Shown: one piece after another, positions 1-10,079 of the stretch
Layout of the letters: every line of letters starts with the position of its first letter
How positions within the stretch are numbered: the stretch's first letter is position 1
Source of the DNA: Tetradesmus obliquus
Taxonomy: Eukaryota; Chlorophyta; Chlorophyceae; Sphaeropleales; Scenedesmaceae
Direction: 5' to 3'
Assembly (NCBI GenBank): GCA_030272155.1
Contig: CP126195.1
Coordinates: 248,001 to 312,000 of the forward strand
DNA length: 64,000 bases
The notes under the pieces: model-generated
What the model was told of the DNA's origin: nothing
Databases searched by the model: none
What the model saw: the letters and a program-made list of their open reading frames with translations, nothing else
Position numbers and translations under genes: made by a program

Positions 1-80
1 AAGCTGCTTCTGGCCGGCACGGATTGCACTGCAGCAATTGTGGCGGTTTCCTGCAAGTGGAGACTTGGGCTCAAGCTCAC

Positions 81-822
81 CTGCGGATCTCGCTGACCTT
101 GGCGCCAGTGGCGAAGCCTGCGGGGTCGAACATGTCGGGGAATCTGCAGCAGCAGGGATAAGAGCACAGCAGAGACATGTCAGCAGCACGTGGAAGGATA
201 CTTGTGTTGGCTGAACTCAAGTGGTGCAAGGATACTCAGAAGTGCACCAGATAGATAGGCATAATTGGAGCAGTGTCTGCAAAATCAACAATCATATATG
301 TTGCTGAAGTGAAACTAGGTGAGCTGCAACACGGAGCTGAACCTGGGCCATAGGACACATGATGTGATGCTGTTCTGTGCTGCTCTGGAAGCTGTCTACT
401 GTTGCATAGCACTCACGGTGCACTGATGCCGGGCAGGGTCTTGCAGTCTGCAATTCAGAAAGGAACGAGCACAGCGAATCACGAACGTGTGAGCCAGGTG
501 CTTGACATGAGGGACCAGGAGGTGACCACGGGAACCACTACAACGGAATGTTCCTGAGACACCAACACCTTGAAGCATCTTGAATGCTGCTCAATTGCAT
601 ATTAATAGGTAAACACAAGTAAGCTTATGCAGTCGCTGCGGCAAGCGCTGTGGCAAGGACGATTGAGAGCACTGCTTGGGCGTTGCCCGGGCACTCACAG
701 TCAAGGCCGGACATGCCCACGGTCTCAGGGGCAGCTGCCCTTGCGGCCACGCTGGGGCGCACAGGGGCCGCGCTGCGGCCAACGAAGGCCTTAGTGGCGC
801 TCTTGCTCAGGACGGTCTGCAT
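81..822 (-). CDS. LHCSR: LHCSR/LI818-type stress light-harvesting protein, 5' exons only
   Basis: Three exons on the minus strand join in phase: 822-699, 447-417 and 143-81. The rest lies beyond the left edge of the window. The start at 822 opens a basic, Ser/Ala-rich stretch typical of an algal plastid transit peptide (MQTVLSKSATKAFVGRSA). Across the two junctions the protein reads GLDYCKTLPGISAPF then PDMFDPAGFATGAKVSEIR. This parallels the mature N-terminus of Chlamydomonas LHCSR3 (KNLPGVTAPF, FDPAGFLATASIKDVRR). LHCSR proteins bind chlorophyll and xanthophyll in the thylakoid membrane and carry out energy-dependent quenching under high light. The transmembrane helices with the chlorophyll ligands are outside the window. 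A longer reading from 879 adds 19 residues with no transit-like character, so I prefer 822. Introns use gtgagt-type donors. An ELIP or other LHC-like protein is the main alternative, but the LPGxxAPF...FDPAGF spacing favours LHCSR. Confidence 0.8.
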
Positions 823-924
823 CGCGACTGCTTGTTGGAGGATGCTGGGTAAGTTGTGAGGAAGTCTGAGCGTGTGCAAGTTGTCCTGTGAGCGTTCAGA
901 TGAGGAGCATGGGAATCCCGTGCG

Positions 925-932
925 CTATATAG
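925..932 (-). promoter_or_regulatory. TATA-like box upstream of the LHCSR start
   Basis: The palindromic octamer CTATATAG lies about 100 nt upstream of the LHCSR ATG, a spacing that would leave a 5' leader of roughly 70-80 nt. It is the only clear TATA-type motif near that start. No transcript evidence is available. Confidence 0.4.
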
Positions 933-2213
933 TCCCCCAAGCCTCCAACTGTTACACTGTCCTGAGCCACATGTCAAGGCAGCTCCTCATATCACCAACG
1001 CAAAGGACTCTCCAACCCCTCAAACTTCGTTCATTTGTCTTTAATAAGCTACTGAAGTGATGCACAGCGTCAGTTTGCAGCAGCCACTCAATGCGTCGAG
1101 AGCAAATCCTTCGGAGCTGACTGTAAGCGCAGCGGCTCCGTGATAGCTTCTGTCGGCTACTTTTTCGCCTCCAAATTTTTTAAGTTCTGTCAAATCTACA
1201 GGCATCGTAGGCGGTGCAAACCCGGAGTTGACCGTTCAGTCCCCATATCAGATACGAACAGCAGCATTGTGACACCATCAGATCGGCCAGTTGCCGCTTG
1301 CCACACGCATTCGCTTGCCAGCCTCCTACATCCGCTGTCTCTGAAAGCAGTAATGTGCGCGAGAGTGCTGCATGATGCAACAACTAGAAGTAGCGGGCTG
1401 CTCATGGATTACCGGTCAGCTGGTGTGAAGAGCTGGACATGCCATGGAGTCCATGATTGCTGGACACTTCAAGGTCTATAGCACCAACGCAGCAAGCCTC
1501 CCTCAACAAGGTTCAAAATGCATGGCCAACCCAGCAAAGATGAATTTGGAGGTCAACGTATGGAGAGCGCACCCACAGTTTGCCACCACATTGGTCATCA
1601 TTATCTGTGTGCGCAGCGCTGCACTGTTGGCAGCAGTCAAAACCATCAGCCAGCCATGCCGCAAGTTGAAGTCTGATTGGCATCCTGTTACACGGTGCAT
1701 GATGCATATGCGAACAGCATGAATTGCATGTGCCACAACCAGCCGCATCTCTGCACAATCGGTGTTCCCGTGCCTTCGTGCGAGTTGGTGGCCTAGCCCT
1801 GCCCGACGAGTCTCGTTTCTTGAAACGAGAGCCTAACGTTAGGGTGCAGCGTGGGTATAATGGTTTTGACAGCATGCAAACAACCCAAACCGCAGCTACT
1901 GCAGAAACAGCAAGACACCCACGTCCAGCTTCAGAAATACGGTGAGGGTGTGCCAAGGGTGGCATTGGACTCCAAATCAATATTTTTGTTTAATTTGTTT
2001 ATATATGTTTCAGGGTGAGTATGCCATGGGGAGCACCAGTACGCTGTGTCATCATCATCATGTTACGCTGTGTGCCCGTGTCATACGAACATCTACAGGC
2101 CCTTCATTTATAATTCATGGTGAGATCTGTAATCTTTGCCCTTTGCACTGTGCCAACTTTCATGCTATACTGGCCATGTGCAACATCGGTGATGGGAATT
2201 TGTCAGACAAATT
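933..2213. other. Intergenic region, no supported gene
   Basis: Only short reading frames in conflicting phases occur here, none with a recognisable domain or consistent splice structure. The part nearest 933 is presumably upstream control sequence of the LHCSR gene. Confidence 0.5.
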
Positions 2214-3042
2214 CAGGGTGCACTGCGGAGCCGATTTGCCCTATGCGGGCTGCGGGGCCCTGTTTGCGGGGTTTGCGGAGCCCTGCGGCACTTGCGGAAG
2301 GGTTTCTGAGCCTTCAACCTCTAAGTATGCACCACAGTTATGTATGTACGTGTTATACAATTACATAACTACCATCTGGACATCAACGGCCACACCACTG
2401 CACCTGTGCTACCTGATCACTGCTGCTGTATGGGTCCTGCTGCAGCAGTCATGCCAACTGCTGCAGCTGCTGAAGGACCCTAAGTGCCAAAGAATGAATA
2501 CACAGCAACCTGTTGCTGCAGCAAATGCTATTGCTGCAGAAACAGCTGCTATCAACCCTGCTGCTGCTGCTGCAAGCACAGCTGCTGTGTGCAGACAATA
2601 CCCTGCTGTGGCAGCAGTTGCTGGTGCTTCTTCAGGTTCTCAAGCGTTGCTGCCTTGGCTTCAATCTCCTGCTTGCAGTGCTTACACTTGGCACCAGGGC
2701 GCTTAGAGGAGTTGTTTGAATTTCCGACAGCAGTGAACTCAGCTTTGCGAAGACCAGTGCTCTTATCTTGCTGCTGAGAGGACTCATGAGTGGAGGACTG
2801 ATCTGTTTGGCTTGTGCCAACTTGGCTTGCCCTAGACGTCATTATGGCACGCACAACACTAAACTAAAAGTCAAAAAAGGTGTTGCAGCGCAAATATCTG
2901 AGTTCCGCAGCCTCCAGAGCGAGCTATGTTACATACGACATCTCCGCACTCGTCCGCAGTGTCAGACTCCCTTTGCGGGGTTGTGCGGCGCTGCTCCGCA
3001 AGCTGCGGGACCTGCGGGACTTCCGCACCGCAGTGCACCCTG
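2214..3042 (-). mobile_element. Short non-autonomous hAT-type DNA transposon
   Basis: The ends are inverted repeats: CAGGGTGCACTGCGG at 2214 and its complement CCGCAGTGCACCCTG ending at 3042. Just outside, GACAAAT/ATTTGTC also pair, so the true termini may lie a few bases further out (2204 and 3051). Inside both ends the short motif TGCGG/CCGCA recurs many times, the kind of subterminal repeat known from hAT elements. The interior carries one fragment with a BED zinc finger on the minus strand but no transposase catalytic region, so this is an internally deleted derivative of about 0.83 kb. An 8-bp target duplication could not be found with confidence. Confidence 0.75.
2552..2842 (-). pseudogene. 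hAT transposase N-terminal fragment with BED zinc finger
   Basis: The frame opening at 2842 (MTSRASQVGTSQTDQ) contains KRPGAKCKHCKQEIEAK followed by LENLKKH. This Cys-x2-Cys ... His arrangement is that of the BED zinc finger at the N-terminus of hAT transposases. The frame then enters a CAG-repeat (poly-Gln) and ends. The RNase-H-like catalytic core and the dimerisation region are absent. It lies wholly between the inverted repeats of the 2214-3042 element and is read outward from its right half. Confidence 0.65.
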
Positions 3043-4401
3043 ATTTGTCTGATGTACTGTCTGTTCTGCTGCTGGTGTTTCTCTGTGAGCGTCACGGTCA
3101 TAACTGGAACCTACACCGCGGTCTACCCTGGACCACATGAAGGCAGGGTGCAGCAGTCGCTGCTCAGTCGCAAGTGCCTTCCCGCCCGGGTCGTGCCACT
3201 TGTTGACATTGCTGCTGCCCTGTAAATCTTCTTTGCGCTACAGGTATGTCTATCGCATGAGAGACTTGGTGCTGGACTGCTGTGCCTGCATGAACAGCCC
3301 AATCGGAGTGCTAGGAGCCCTAGGGCGGGGGGCTTCTGGCTCAGCATCGCTTGAAGGTATGGATGTCGTTGGATGCTATGCCTACATGCCAGCCGAGCTT
3401 GCGACTGCCTGCATGCGTGCCAGCTGCAGCCCACGCAGATGGTCAGGAGACTTAGAACGAGAGGTCTTCTGGCGCAGCTTTGCTTGCATGTTTCGCATTC
3501 AATGCAGTCCGTGAGGACTCAGCGGATGTGTAAATTCGTTCTTATACAATCTCTGCTGATTGGCACGATTAACAGGTACTAGGATGCATAAAAACAGCTG
3601 CATCTGGCAGCCGCAAACCACCAGAGCTGGCTCGCTCCGACCTGATCAAGCACACGAAAACAGCTGCCAGCATGGTGGCAAGCTGTATCATGTGCGGCAC
3701 CCTGCAGCAGCATCACACCAGATCACTGCCAATGTTGGCCTCTGACCATGACAGGCATCGCACAGCTGCACTGAATTCTGTATGCGCAGTACCAAGCAAG
3801 AAAAGCACAAGAACGGAGGCGCGCACAACTCTCAAACACACGGGCAAGCGCACCGCGTGTAGTTGAAGTCACACGATGAAGTCACTGCGATGTGCGTTTC
3901 GGTTTTGCACCCTCTCCAACCAATTCACAACCAGACGGACCCAAAATCAAGACAACACAACACCACGACCAGTACAGGTAGAAGAATGTCCTGCTGTGTC
4001 AGGATGCATGCTCCCCACGTCAACATGCGCACACGTCAAGCAGTGCTCAAGTCAGCCCTCCAGTTCTCACCCCCACCCAACCTCAACACCCGGCAACCAA
4101 CCAACCAACTACAAGCCGGCCATCGTTGCAACACTCAATTGAGTCAGGATGCTCTACCTCCTAACAGCACACTGCACTCAGGTGCATATGCGTGCAAACC
4201 AGCAACGGCAGCCCAAAAGCCATGCAGCAGCATGCTCCTGTTGCTCCCTGGTGCCAGCAAAACTGGTATGTACACTGTGCACGGCACACACATGCGTGCA
4301 GCTGCTCCCTGCTGCGCCCTTCTTGAGCTGCATCCCTCCCGCTATCACTGCAATCCTCCCTGACCTATCTAGAAGCAGCTGTTGGTGGCTGGCTGGTCAG
4401 C
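3043..4401. other. Intergenic region with one dispersed-repeat copy
   Basis: No convincing coding exon was found on either strand. It contains a short copy of a dispersed repeat (3304-3357) and, near its right end, the presumed 3' end of the carrier gene, which is transcribed toward this region. Confidence 0.5.
3304..3357 (+). repeat. Dispersed repeat family, copy A (partial)
   Basis: Contains GGCGGGGGGCTTCTGG followed by TCAGCATCGCTTGAAGG, matching the first half of the copies at 6077-6175 and 55363-55448. The second half, seen in those copies, is missing here. Confidence 0.6.
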
Positions 4402-4406
4402 TTACA
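4402..4406 (-). terminator. TGTAA polyadenylation signal for the carrier gene
   Basis: TGTAA on the minus strand, about 430 nt past the carrier stop codon. TGTAA is the usual chlorophyte polyadenylation signal. Assignment rests on motif and position only. Confidence 0.35.
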
Positions 4407-4838
4407 CACACTCAAACGCTGCCGGCTGCCCACAGCTGCTGTCATGGCAGGCGACATGCAATACTTGGAGTGCTTAGTGCTTGGTGCAGCCCTGTGCAGC
4501 TGCTGATGGCAGCTGCAGGGCTGCCACAGAGCGAGGCTGTCTCCAATGCATACATGGCTTGCACATCTGGCTGCTGCTGCGCTCCAGCGTTGCTCGGCTG
4601 CCGCAACAGCCAACACCGCGGCTACAACACCAGCGTAACACACCTGCAACATCATCCCGCAGCCGCTGTGCACTGGTGCGCTGCCGCCACCACTGTTGCT
4701 GCATCAGTCAGTGCAGTCGCTGCTGCTCCAGCAGCTGCTCCTGCTGCTGCACGGCCTCAGCAGCTGCTGCAGGCGGCTGCTGCACTGGCTAGACATAGCT
4801 GTTGCCGCAGCAGCCTCACCCCGGCTGCTGCTGCTGCC

Positions 4839-7800
4839 TCACTCCTTGTTGAGCATGTGTGTGACCTTGTCCACAGTGTACAGCATGGCGCCGTTGGCTG
4901 GCGCTGCGCGGATGAGGCAGGGGCTGAAGCCCTTGTAGAAGCGCTTGATGCCGCCCTCCGCCCACAGCAGCTGCAGGAGCAGGGGTGGGAGGCAAAATAA
5001 AGTTTTATAAGCAGTGTTGACTGCGACAGCAGCAGCACCAGCGTGTGCGTGTGCGCGTGTGTGCATGTGCATGTGCGCGTGTGGGTGTGCATCTGCATGT
5101 GCATCTGCATGTGCATCTGCGTGTGCATCTGCATGTGCATCTGCGTGTGCATCTGCATGTGCATCTGCATGTGCATCTGCGTGTGTATGCATGTGCGTGT
5201 GCATGTGCCTGTGCGTGTACAAGCCCATGTGCAAGTGCGTGTGCATGTGCCTGCAGATCGCCGCCGCCGCACCTTGGCTGCTGTGACCATGTCAGGGAAG
5301 CGCCGCTGCCGCTTGATGATGTTGTCAGTCTGCATGGAGCTCTTGATCACGTCCACAGGGAAGATGGCAAACCAGTAGCCAAACGCCCCCAGCGCTGCTG
5401 ATGACAGCACCGCCCAGGCTGGCAGGTCTGCATTGCTCTGCGGGGTTGGTGGTCATGATGGTGCAGTGGGCATGTGTGCAGAGGGAGCAGGCAAGGCAGT
5501 GAGTAGCGTAGAGTGACGCGTGGGAGGAGGCACATGTTGTGGTGGTGGCCGCAGGAGACGAGCGTAGGGGCCAGGAGCAGCGGTACACATCGCCTGTGCA
5601 GACACATACTGCGGCTGTCAGATGCTGCTGCGCGTCAGCCCAATGACTGCTGCTGTGCACCTCAGAGCCTGCTGCTGCTGCCTGCTGCAACGGCCGCCAG
5701 CCACGCACCTTGCAGCCCAGCTGCTTTGCTGCTGCTCCCTTCAGCACCTCAAATGTGCCCAGGTACACTGCGTTAGCTGGCGTGTTGCGCAGGATGGTTG
5801 CGCCCAGGCCCTGCAGGAGGATAACAACGGCAAGTGCGGCGACAGCAGCAGCAAGAAATATCAGGCACACCGAGGCAGGGCAAGATGCAGTACTCAAAGT
5901 TGCATTTCCACTGCCGAGGCATGCACAACACAACAACGTCCCTTTCACCAGCACAACCCCATCACCACTGCAGCTGCATGCACAGCGCAAGCTGGCTGGC
6001 TGGCCCACGCCTCAATGCATCTCTGCCATGCCTGTTACACCTGCATGTCCGATCAGAGAACACACTCCAGCCCACTTGGAGCGCCAGGAGCCTTTGGGCA
6101 GGGGGGCTTCTGGACCAGCATTGCTTGCAGGTGAACGGTTGTGCATTTACCATGCCTAAAACTGTCATATTACACACCACGCACTCAGCTGCGCCGCGCA
6201 CCTGGAAGGGCCCCTTGAAGCCGTTTTCCCGGATGGTGGCCTGCACGCACGCGCTGACGGTGGTGTAGGGCGGCCGGTAGGCTGGGTCTGCCTTGCTGCG
6301 GATGATCTGCACCTGAATCTGGCTCTTGTAGAAGTCGATGGGGCCCTCTGGAGGTGTTATAACGTTTATGCCATGTTTGGAAGCAGGCAGGGAAGGGGCG
6401 ATGTACAATTGCAGTTGATGAGCTAGCAACCTCAGGGTTGTACAGGGGTGCTCCAGCGCATGCTGCTGCTGTGCATTATCTGCGCGCACGCAATAATGTC
6501 ATGCTGATCCCTGCCTTCACCACCTTTGATAAGCAATGTGCAATGAATCACAATGAGCCACACACCAGGCACACTGCCGCACGCTGTCCCACTGTTGCAC
6601 TCAGGCTCGGAACTAGCGTCATGCTCCCTCCCGCCCCTGCTGTCACTGCTTGCTTCAAACACTGTTCACCGGCATCAGCTGTGCTTTACTACGCGGCAGC
6701 CACACTGCTTCACCCGTGAAGGCTGCAGTGAAGCCGGCTGCTCAACGCATTGTATTCGTATGCATCAGCTGTGCTCCGCTACGCGGCAGCTGCACTGCTT
6801 CAAAATGCCTCACGCTGCTGTGCAATGCTGCCTCACCCGTGAAGGCTGCGATGAAGCCTGTGATGGCCCCGGCTTTGTAGTAGTCCGCGGTGCGCAGCCC
6901 GCGCGTGGTGCCGTCCGCGTTAGTTGCCAGCCAGCGCTTGCTCTCGCCAAACGCGCCAAACAGCGAGGCGCGGAAGAACATTTGACCTGCCAGCGGCGAC
7001 ATGACGCCCTGCAGCAGAGAGACACGAGCCGCAGGAAGCACAGCAGCACGGTGATATAGCTATCACTGACAGGCCTGGCAGTAGCTGCTTTGGCCTTGCG
7101 GCGCTGTTTGTAACTGTGGGGTTTAAATGCTCGGGGCGCACAACGCTTGTCACAAGCTTGTGCCTTCCAAAACAGCCGCTCACAGGTCACATGCAGGTGT
7201 CACATCACACGACCATGCAGCCACCTATGAGGACATGCATACCCGCTGCTCTGCTTCCGGAAACCCTGGAACCACAAGCCCCATCCCTCTGTCACGTGCC
7301 TTGAAACCGAAGCATCTGTGCAATGTCATGCAACCACTCTGGGGTGACGTGCAAGCAACTCTCATGCAGTTTCAGACTAACAGTGCCCTAACTCATCTGC
7401 AGGCGCTGCTGTGCCTGCCGAGCTTGCAGTGCTGCTCACCTTGTACAGGCCAGGCAGGCCCTCCCATTGCACTGTCTTCTTTGCACAGTCCACCACACCA
7501 GCTGCACACATACAACACACGCGACACAGCACGTGGCGATATGTTGAGTAGGTGCACTCACGATCGTGTTTGGTATAAATGCATGTACTTTGCTGGTGCT
7601 TGAATAGGCTCTGGCAGCGCAAGCTGCTGTGTGCAAGCAATGCACATGTGTAAGCACTAGCTCTGCGCTGGCACGCTATGGTACACCAAACAAGTCCCTG
7701 TGCTGCTGCCATGCGCCGCGCATTGACATAGCATTGCACAGATTTGACTATTGCGGCTCGACTGCTGATGCATCCTGCAAGACAAAGGGGTGCCTCACCA

Positions 7801-8260
7801 TAGATGGGCTTCTCCATCGACTGACATTGCAGCCGAACCTTGATTGTGTCAAAAGGATGGCCTACTGCTGTCACTGCTATGCCTCCTGTAGGTGCAAATT
7901 ATAACAACATATGCCGGCAGCGAGCGTTAGTAAGCCTCCCACCCTGTCCCTACCACCAGATGCTGCTTGGCTGGCAGTGCCTAGTCAGTGCTGCTTGCTG
8001 ATGTTGGAGACATGTTTACTCCTGCCTCGATGCAGGCTGGCAGCTGGAAAACAATTGAAAGAATGATAAGATAGCCCCTAGATTAGATGCGAGCTCAGAT
8101 CGCCACTGTCCATGCGAAAACGCACATTGAGCGCGTGGTAGCACTAGCGCTGTCGTATGATACCCAACTACGCACCGCAGGTGCCTGCAAAGACGTCCTT
8201 GACAAGCTTTACAAATCCGGTGGCTGGAGCCTTGGGTTGCTGAGTTATGTCGCTCGCCAT
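4839..8260 (-). CDS. Mitochondrial carrier (SLC25) family protein, BOU/acylcarnitine-carrier-like
   Basis: Eight exons join in phase to a 316-residue protein: 8260-8176, 7885-7799, 7501-7440, 7008-6837, 6347-6202, 5810-5709, 5437-5273 and 4970-4839. Length and threefold structure fit the SLC25 family of inner-membrane exchangers. Repeat 1 has the signature GHPFDTIKVRLQ and repeat 3 has FPVDVIKSSMQ. Repeat 2 is degenerate (EGPIDFYKSQIQ), with Glu-Gly in place of the usual Pro-x-Asp start. The GxxxG-type helices GGIAVTAVGH and GAITGFIAAF are visible. Overall it resembles the carnitine/acylcarnitine and A BOUT DE SOUFFLE subgroup, but substrate cannot be read from this. An in-frame ATG at 8290 would add ten residues (MAQAAAAPPA). 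It is head-to-head with hydroxypyruvate reductase, 325 bp between starts. Introns hold a TGTGCATCTGCATG minisatellite, a dispersed repeat and copies of the exon 4 end. Confidence 0.9.
5043..5240. repeat. Minisatellite of TGTGCATCTGCATG type in the last carrier intron
   Basis: About 200 bp of tandem 12-14-base units built from TGTGCATCTGCA with TGTGCG variants fill most of the intron between exons 7 and 8. Both strands read open as repetitive Met/His/Ala-rich frames, which are artefacts of the repeat. Confidence 0.85.
6077..6175 (+). repeat. Dispersed repeat family, copy B, in carrier intron 5
   Basis: The most complete copy: GGGCAGGGGGGCTTCTGG, CCAGCATTGCTTGCAGG, then GTGCATTTACCATGCCTAAA and ACTGTCAT. 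It lies between exons 5 and 6 of the carrier. Near-identical sequence occurs at 54282-54341 and 55363-55448 in introns of a second minus-strand gene, in the same orientation relative to transcription. Confidence 0.75.
6672..6836 (-). repeat. Tandem copies beside carrier exon 4, including its 3' end
   Basis: A 40-base segment (CATCAGCTGTGCT ... CACTGCTTCA) occurs at 6672 and again at 6762. GCTTCACCCGTGAAGGCTGC at 6707 repeats the junction of exon 4 and its donor, which sits at about 6832-6850. The copies lie downstream of the real donor within the intron. Confidence 0.65.
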
Positions 8261-8585
8261 GGCTGGTGGTGCTGCTGCTGCCTGGGCCATTCCAGTGCCT
8301 GATGACTGCAACAATAGTAACCCGTTTGTTGATGCACTATGCCCTTGTTCCTGTCGGTCCGAGTGCGCGTATGATCATCCTTTTACGGCATTGTAGCTTG
8401 TGTTATGTTACAGCACATGCTTGTGCGTCAGCACACAGCCCCATATGCAGGCCGTTCAACCGCAGACGTTCTCACTTTTGAATGCGAATGCTTTTGGGTG
8501 GTGCCTTGTGCGTATCTTAATCCTCTCACGCGCCCTGCACACAGGCATTGCTCATTGGCATCGTCTATTACTAAACTCAAAGATC
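8261..8585. promoter_or_regulatory. Shared divergent promoter region of carrier and hydroxypyruvate reductase
   Basis: Only 325 bp separate the two start codons, so both promoters and 5' leaders must sit in this stretch. I saw no clear TATA box. The interval is free of the CTG runs that fill neighbouring introns. Confidence 0.55.
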
Positions 8586-10043
8586 ATGGCGCTCCGGAAC
8601 AGTGTAGGGCAGCTTAATCGGCTGCTGGCTCTCCAGGCTCTCGGCAGCAGCAGTGCTCTGTCCAACAGCAGGATGTTCGCGTCAGCATCAGTGAACGGCG
8701 TTCCTGTGGAGGTAAGCTGCGCTGTTATGCTGCAATTAGGTATTTAGCAGTTAACTGGCTGTGTAAGGCGGGCTGATCAGGCTTGGGACGTGCTGGCCTG
8801 CTGGTTTTGCTGGGCTGATCTGCAGTTGTGGTAGGGCTTTGGCTAGACACATCACCCCACCCCCCCAGCATCAGAGCAGCAGGCGCCACATTGACTGTCA
8901 CCACATCAGTAACCACTTGCATCGCTCTGGCCTTCTCACCGTTACAACGCTCACTGTTACAATGGCAATCAGACAGTCACAGTGATTGATGGTTGTGCGA
9001 GTCTGTAAGTCAAGGTTGCACCATGGCCGTGGCTGACCCTATGACAGCAACCACACATGCCCTGTACTGTTGGCACACAGCTTCGGCTGCAACTGCGTTG
9101 TACAGTGTGGTACGCTGCGACCCCGTTCACTCAACTGCTGGCACACCGGCAGGTGCACAACGAGGGCGGCGCCAAGCGCATTTTCTTGTTTCATGTGTGG
9201 TACATTGTGTCTTGACCCATCCTGCTGTGTGTGTGGCGCGCTGCAGGTGCACAACAAGGGCAGCGCACAGCGCGTGAGGTGTGGGTGCAGTGCACTGAAC
9301 TGCTGCAGCTGTGTGGCCTGCAGGTGCACAACGAGGGCGGGTCCAAGCACACAGTTGCTTGTCATTGTGTGGTACACTGCGACTCCACCCATCCCACTGT
9401 GTGCACATGCAATCTAACCCCGCTATCATCTCTTTGCACATGTGCGGTGCGCTGCAGGTGCACAACGAGGGCGGGTCCAAGCGCGTGGTTGTCACCAAGA
9501 ACCTGCCTGGCGAGCGCTGGCTGCAGATCCTCACCGCAGCAGGATGCCGCGTGGAGGTGAGCCACACTGGGTGCTGCCACAGCATTGCTGGGCAGCTACT
9601 ACTGCAGGCAGCCGGCTGGAGCTGTGTGTGCTAGCAGTTGGGGCTGCTGCTGCAGACAGCTGGCTGCCATGCTGCTTGCATTGAGTGGCGCGGACGGCAG
9701 GGATGCTGCCAGAAACGCTGCAACTGGCTGGTACAAGTGCGCTGCGCATTTGGCACGCAAATTGTGCCGTGCACATGCAGCAGCAAGGCTCACCGCGGCA
9801 GCCTGTGTCGCAATCAGTGGACAGCAGTTGGAGCAGCCGGTCTGGCAAGCGCGGCCTGCAGGGTAGCCACACTAGCTACGCTGGATTGCCAACTGTAAAA
9901 CAGCTTCCAATTGACATTTCTGCATCAGATGCATCACATCCGTCAGGCCAGCGTGCTGCGCTGTGGCACTGTCTGCCCCTGGCATGCTGTTCACCACTCA
10001 AGGCAGCATGGACGTGCATGGCTCAAGGCCTCTTGTGGACTGC

Positions 10044-10079
<36 letters not shown>

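Noticed and set aside
4757-5410. A single 217-residue minus-strand protein spanning the carrier 3' end
   Set aside because: The middle is translation of the TGTGCATCTGCATG minisatellite; the real carrier exons flank it and join in phase without it.
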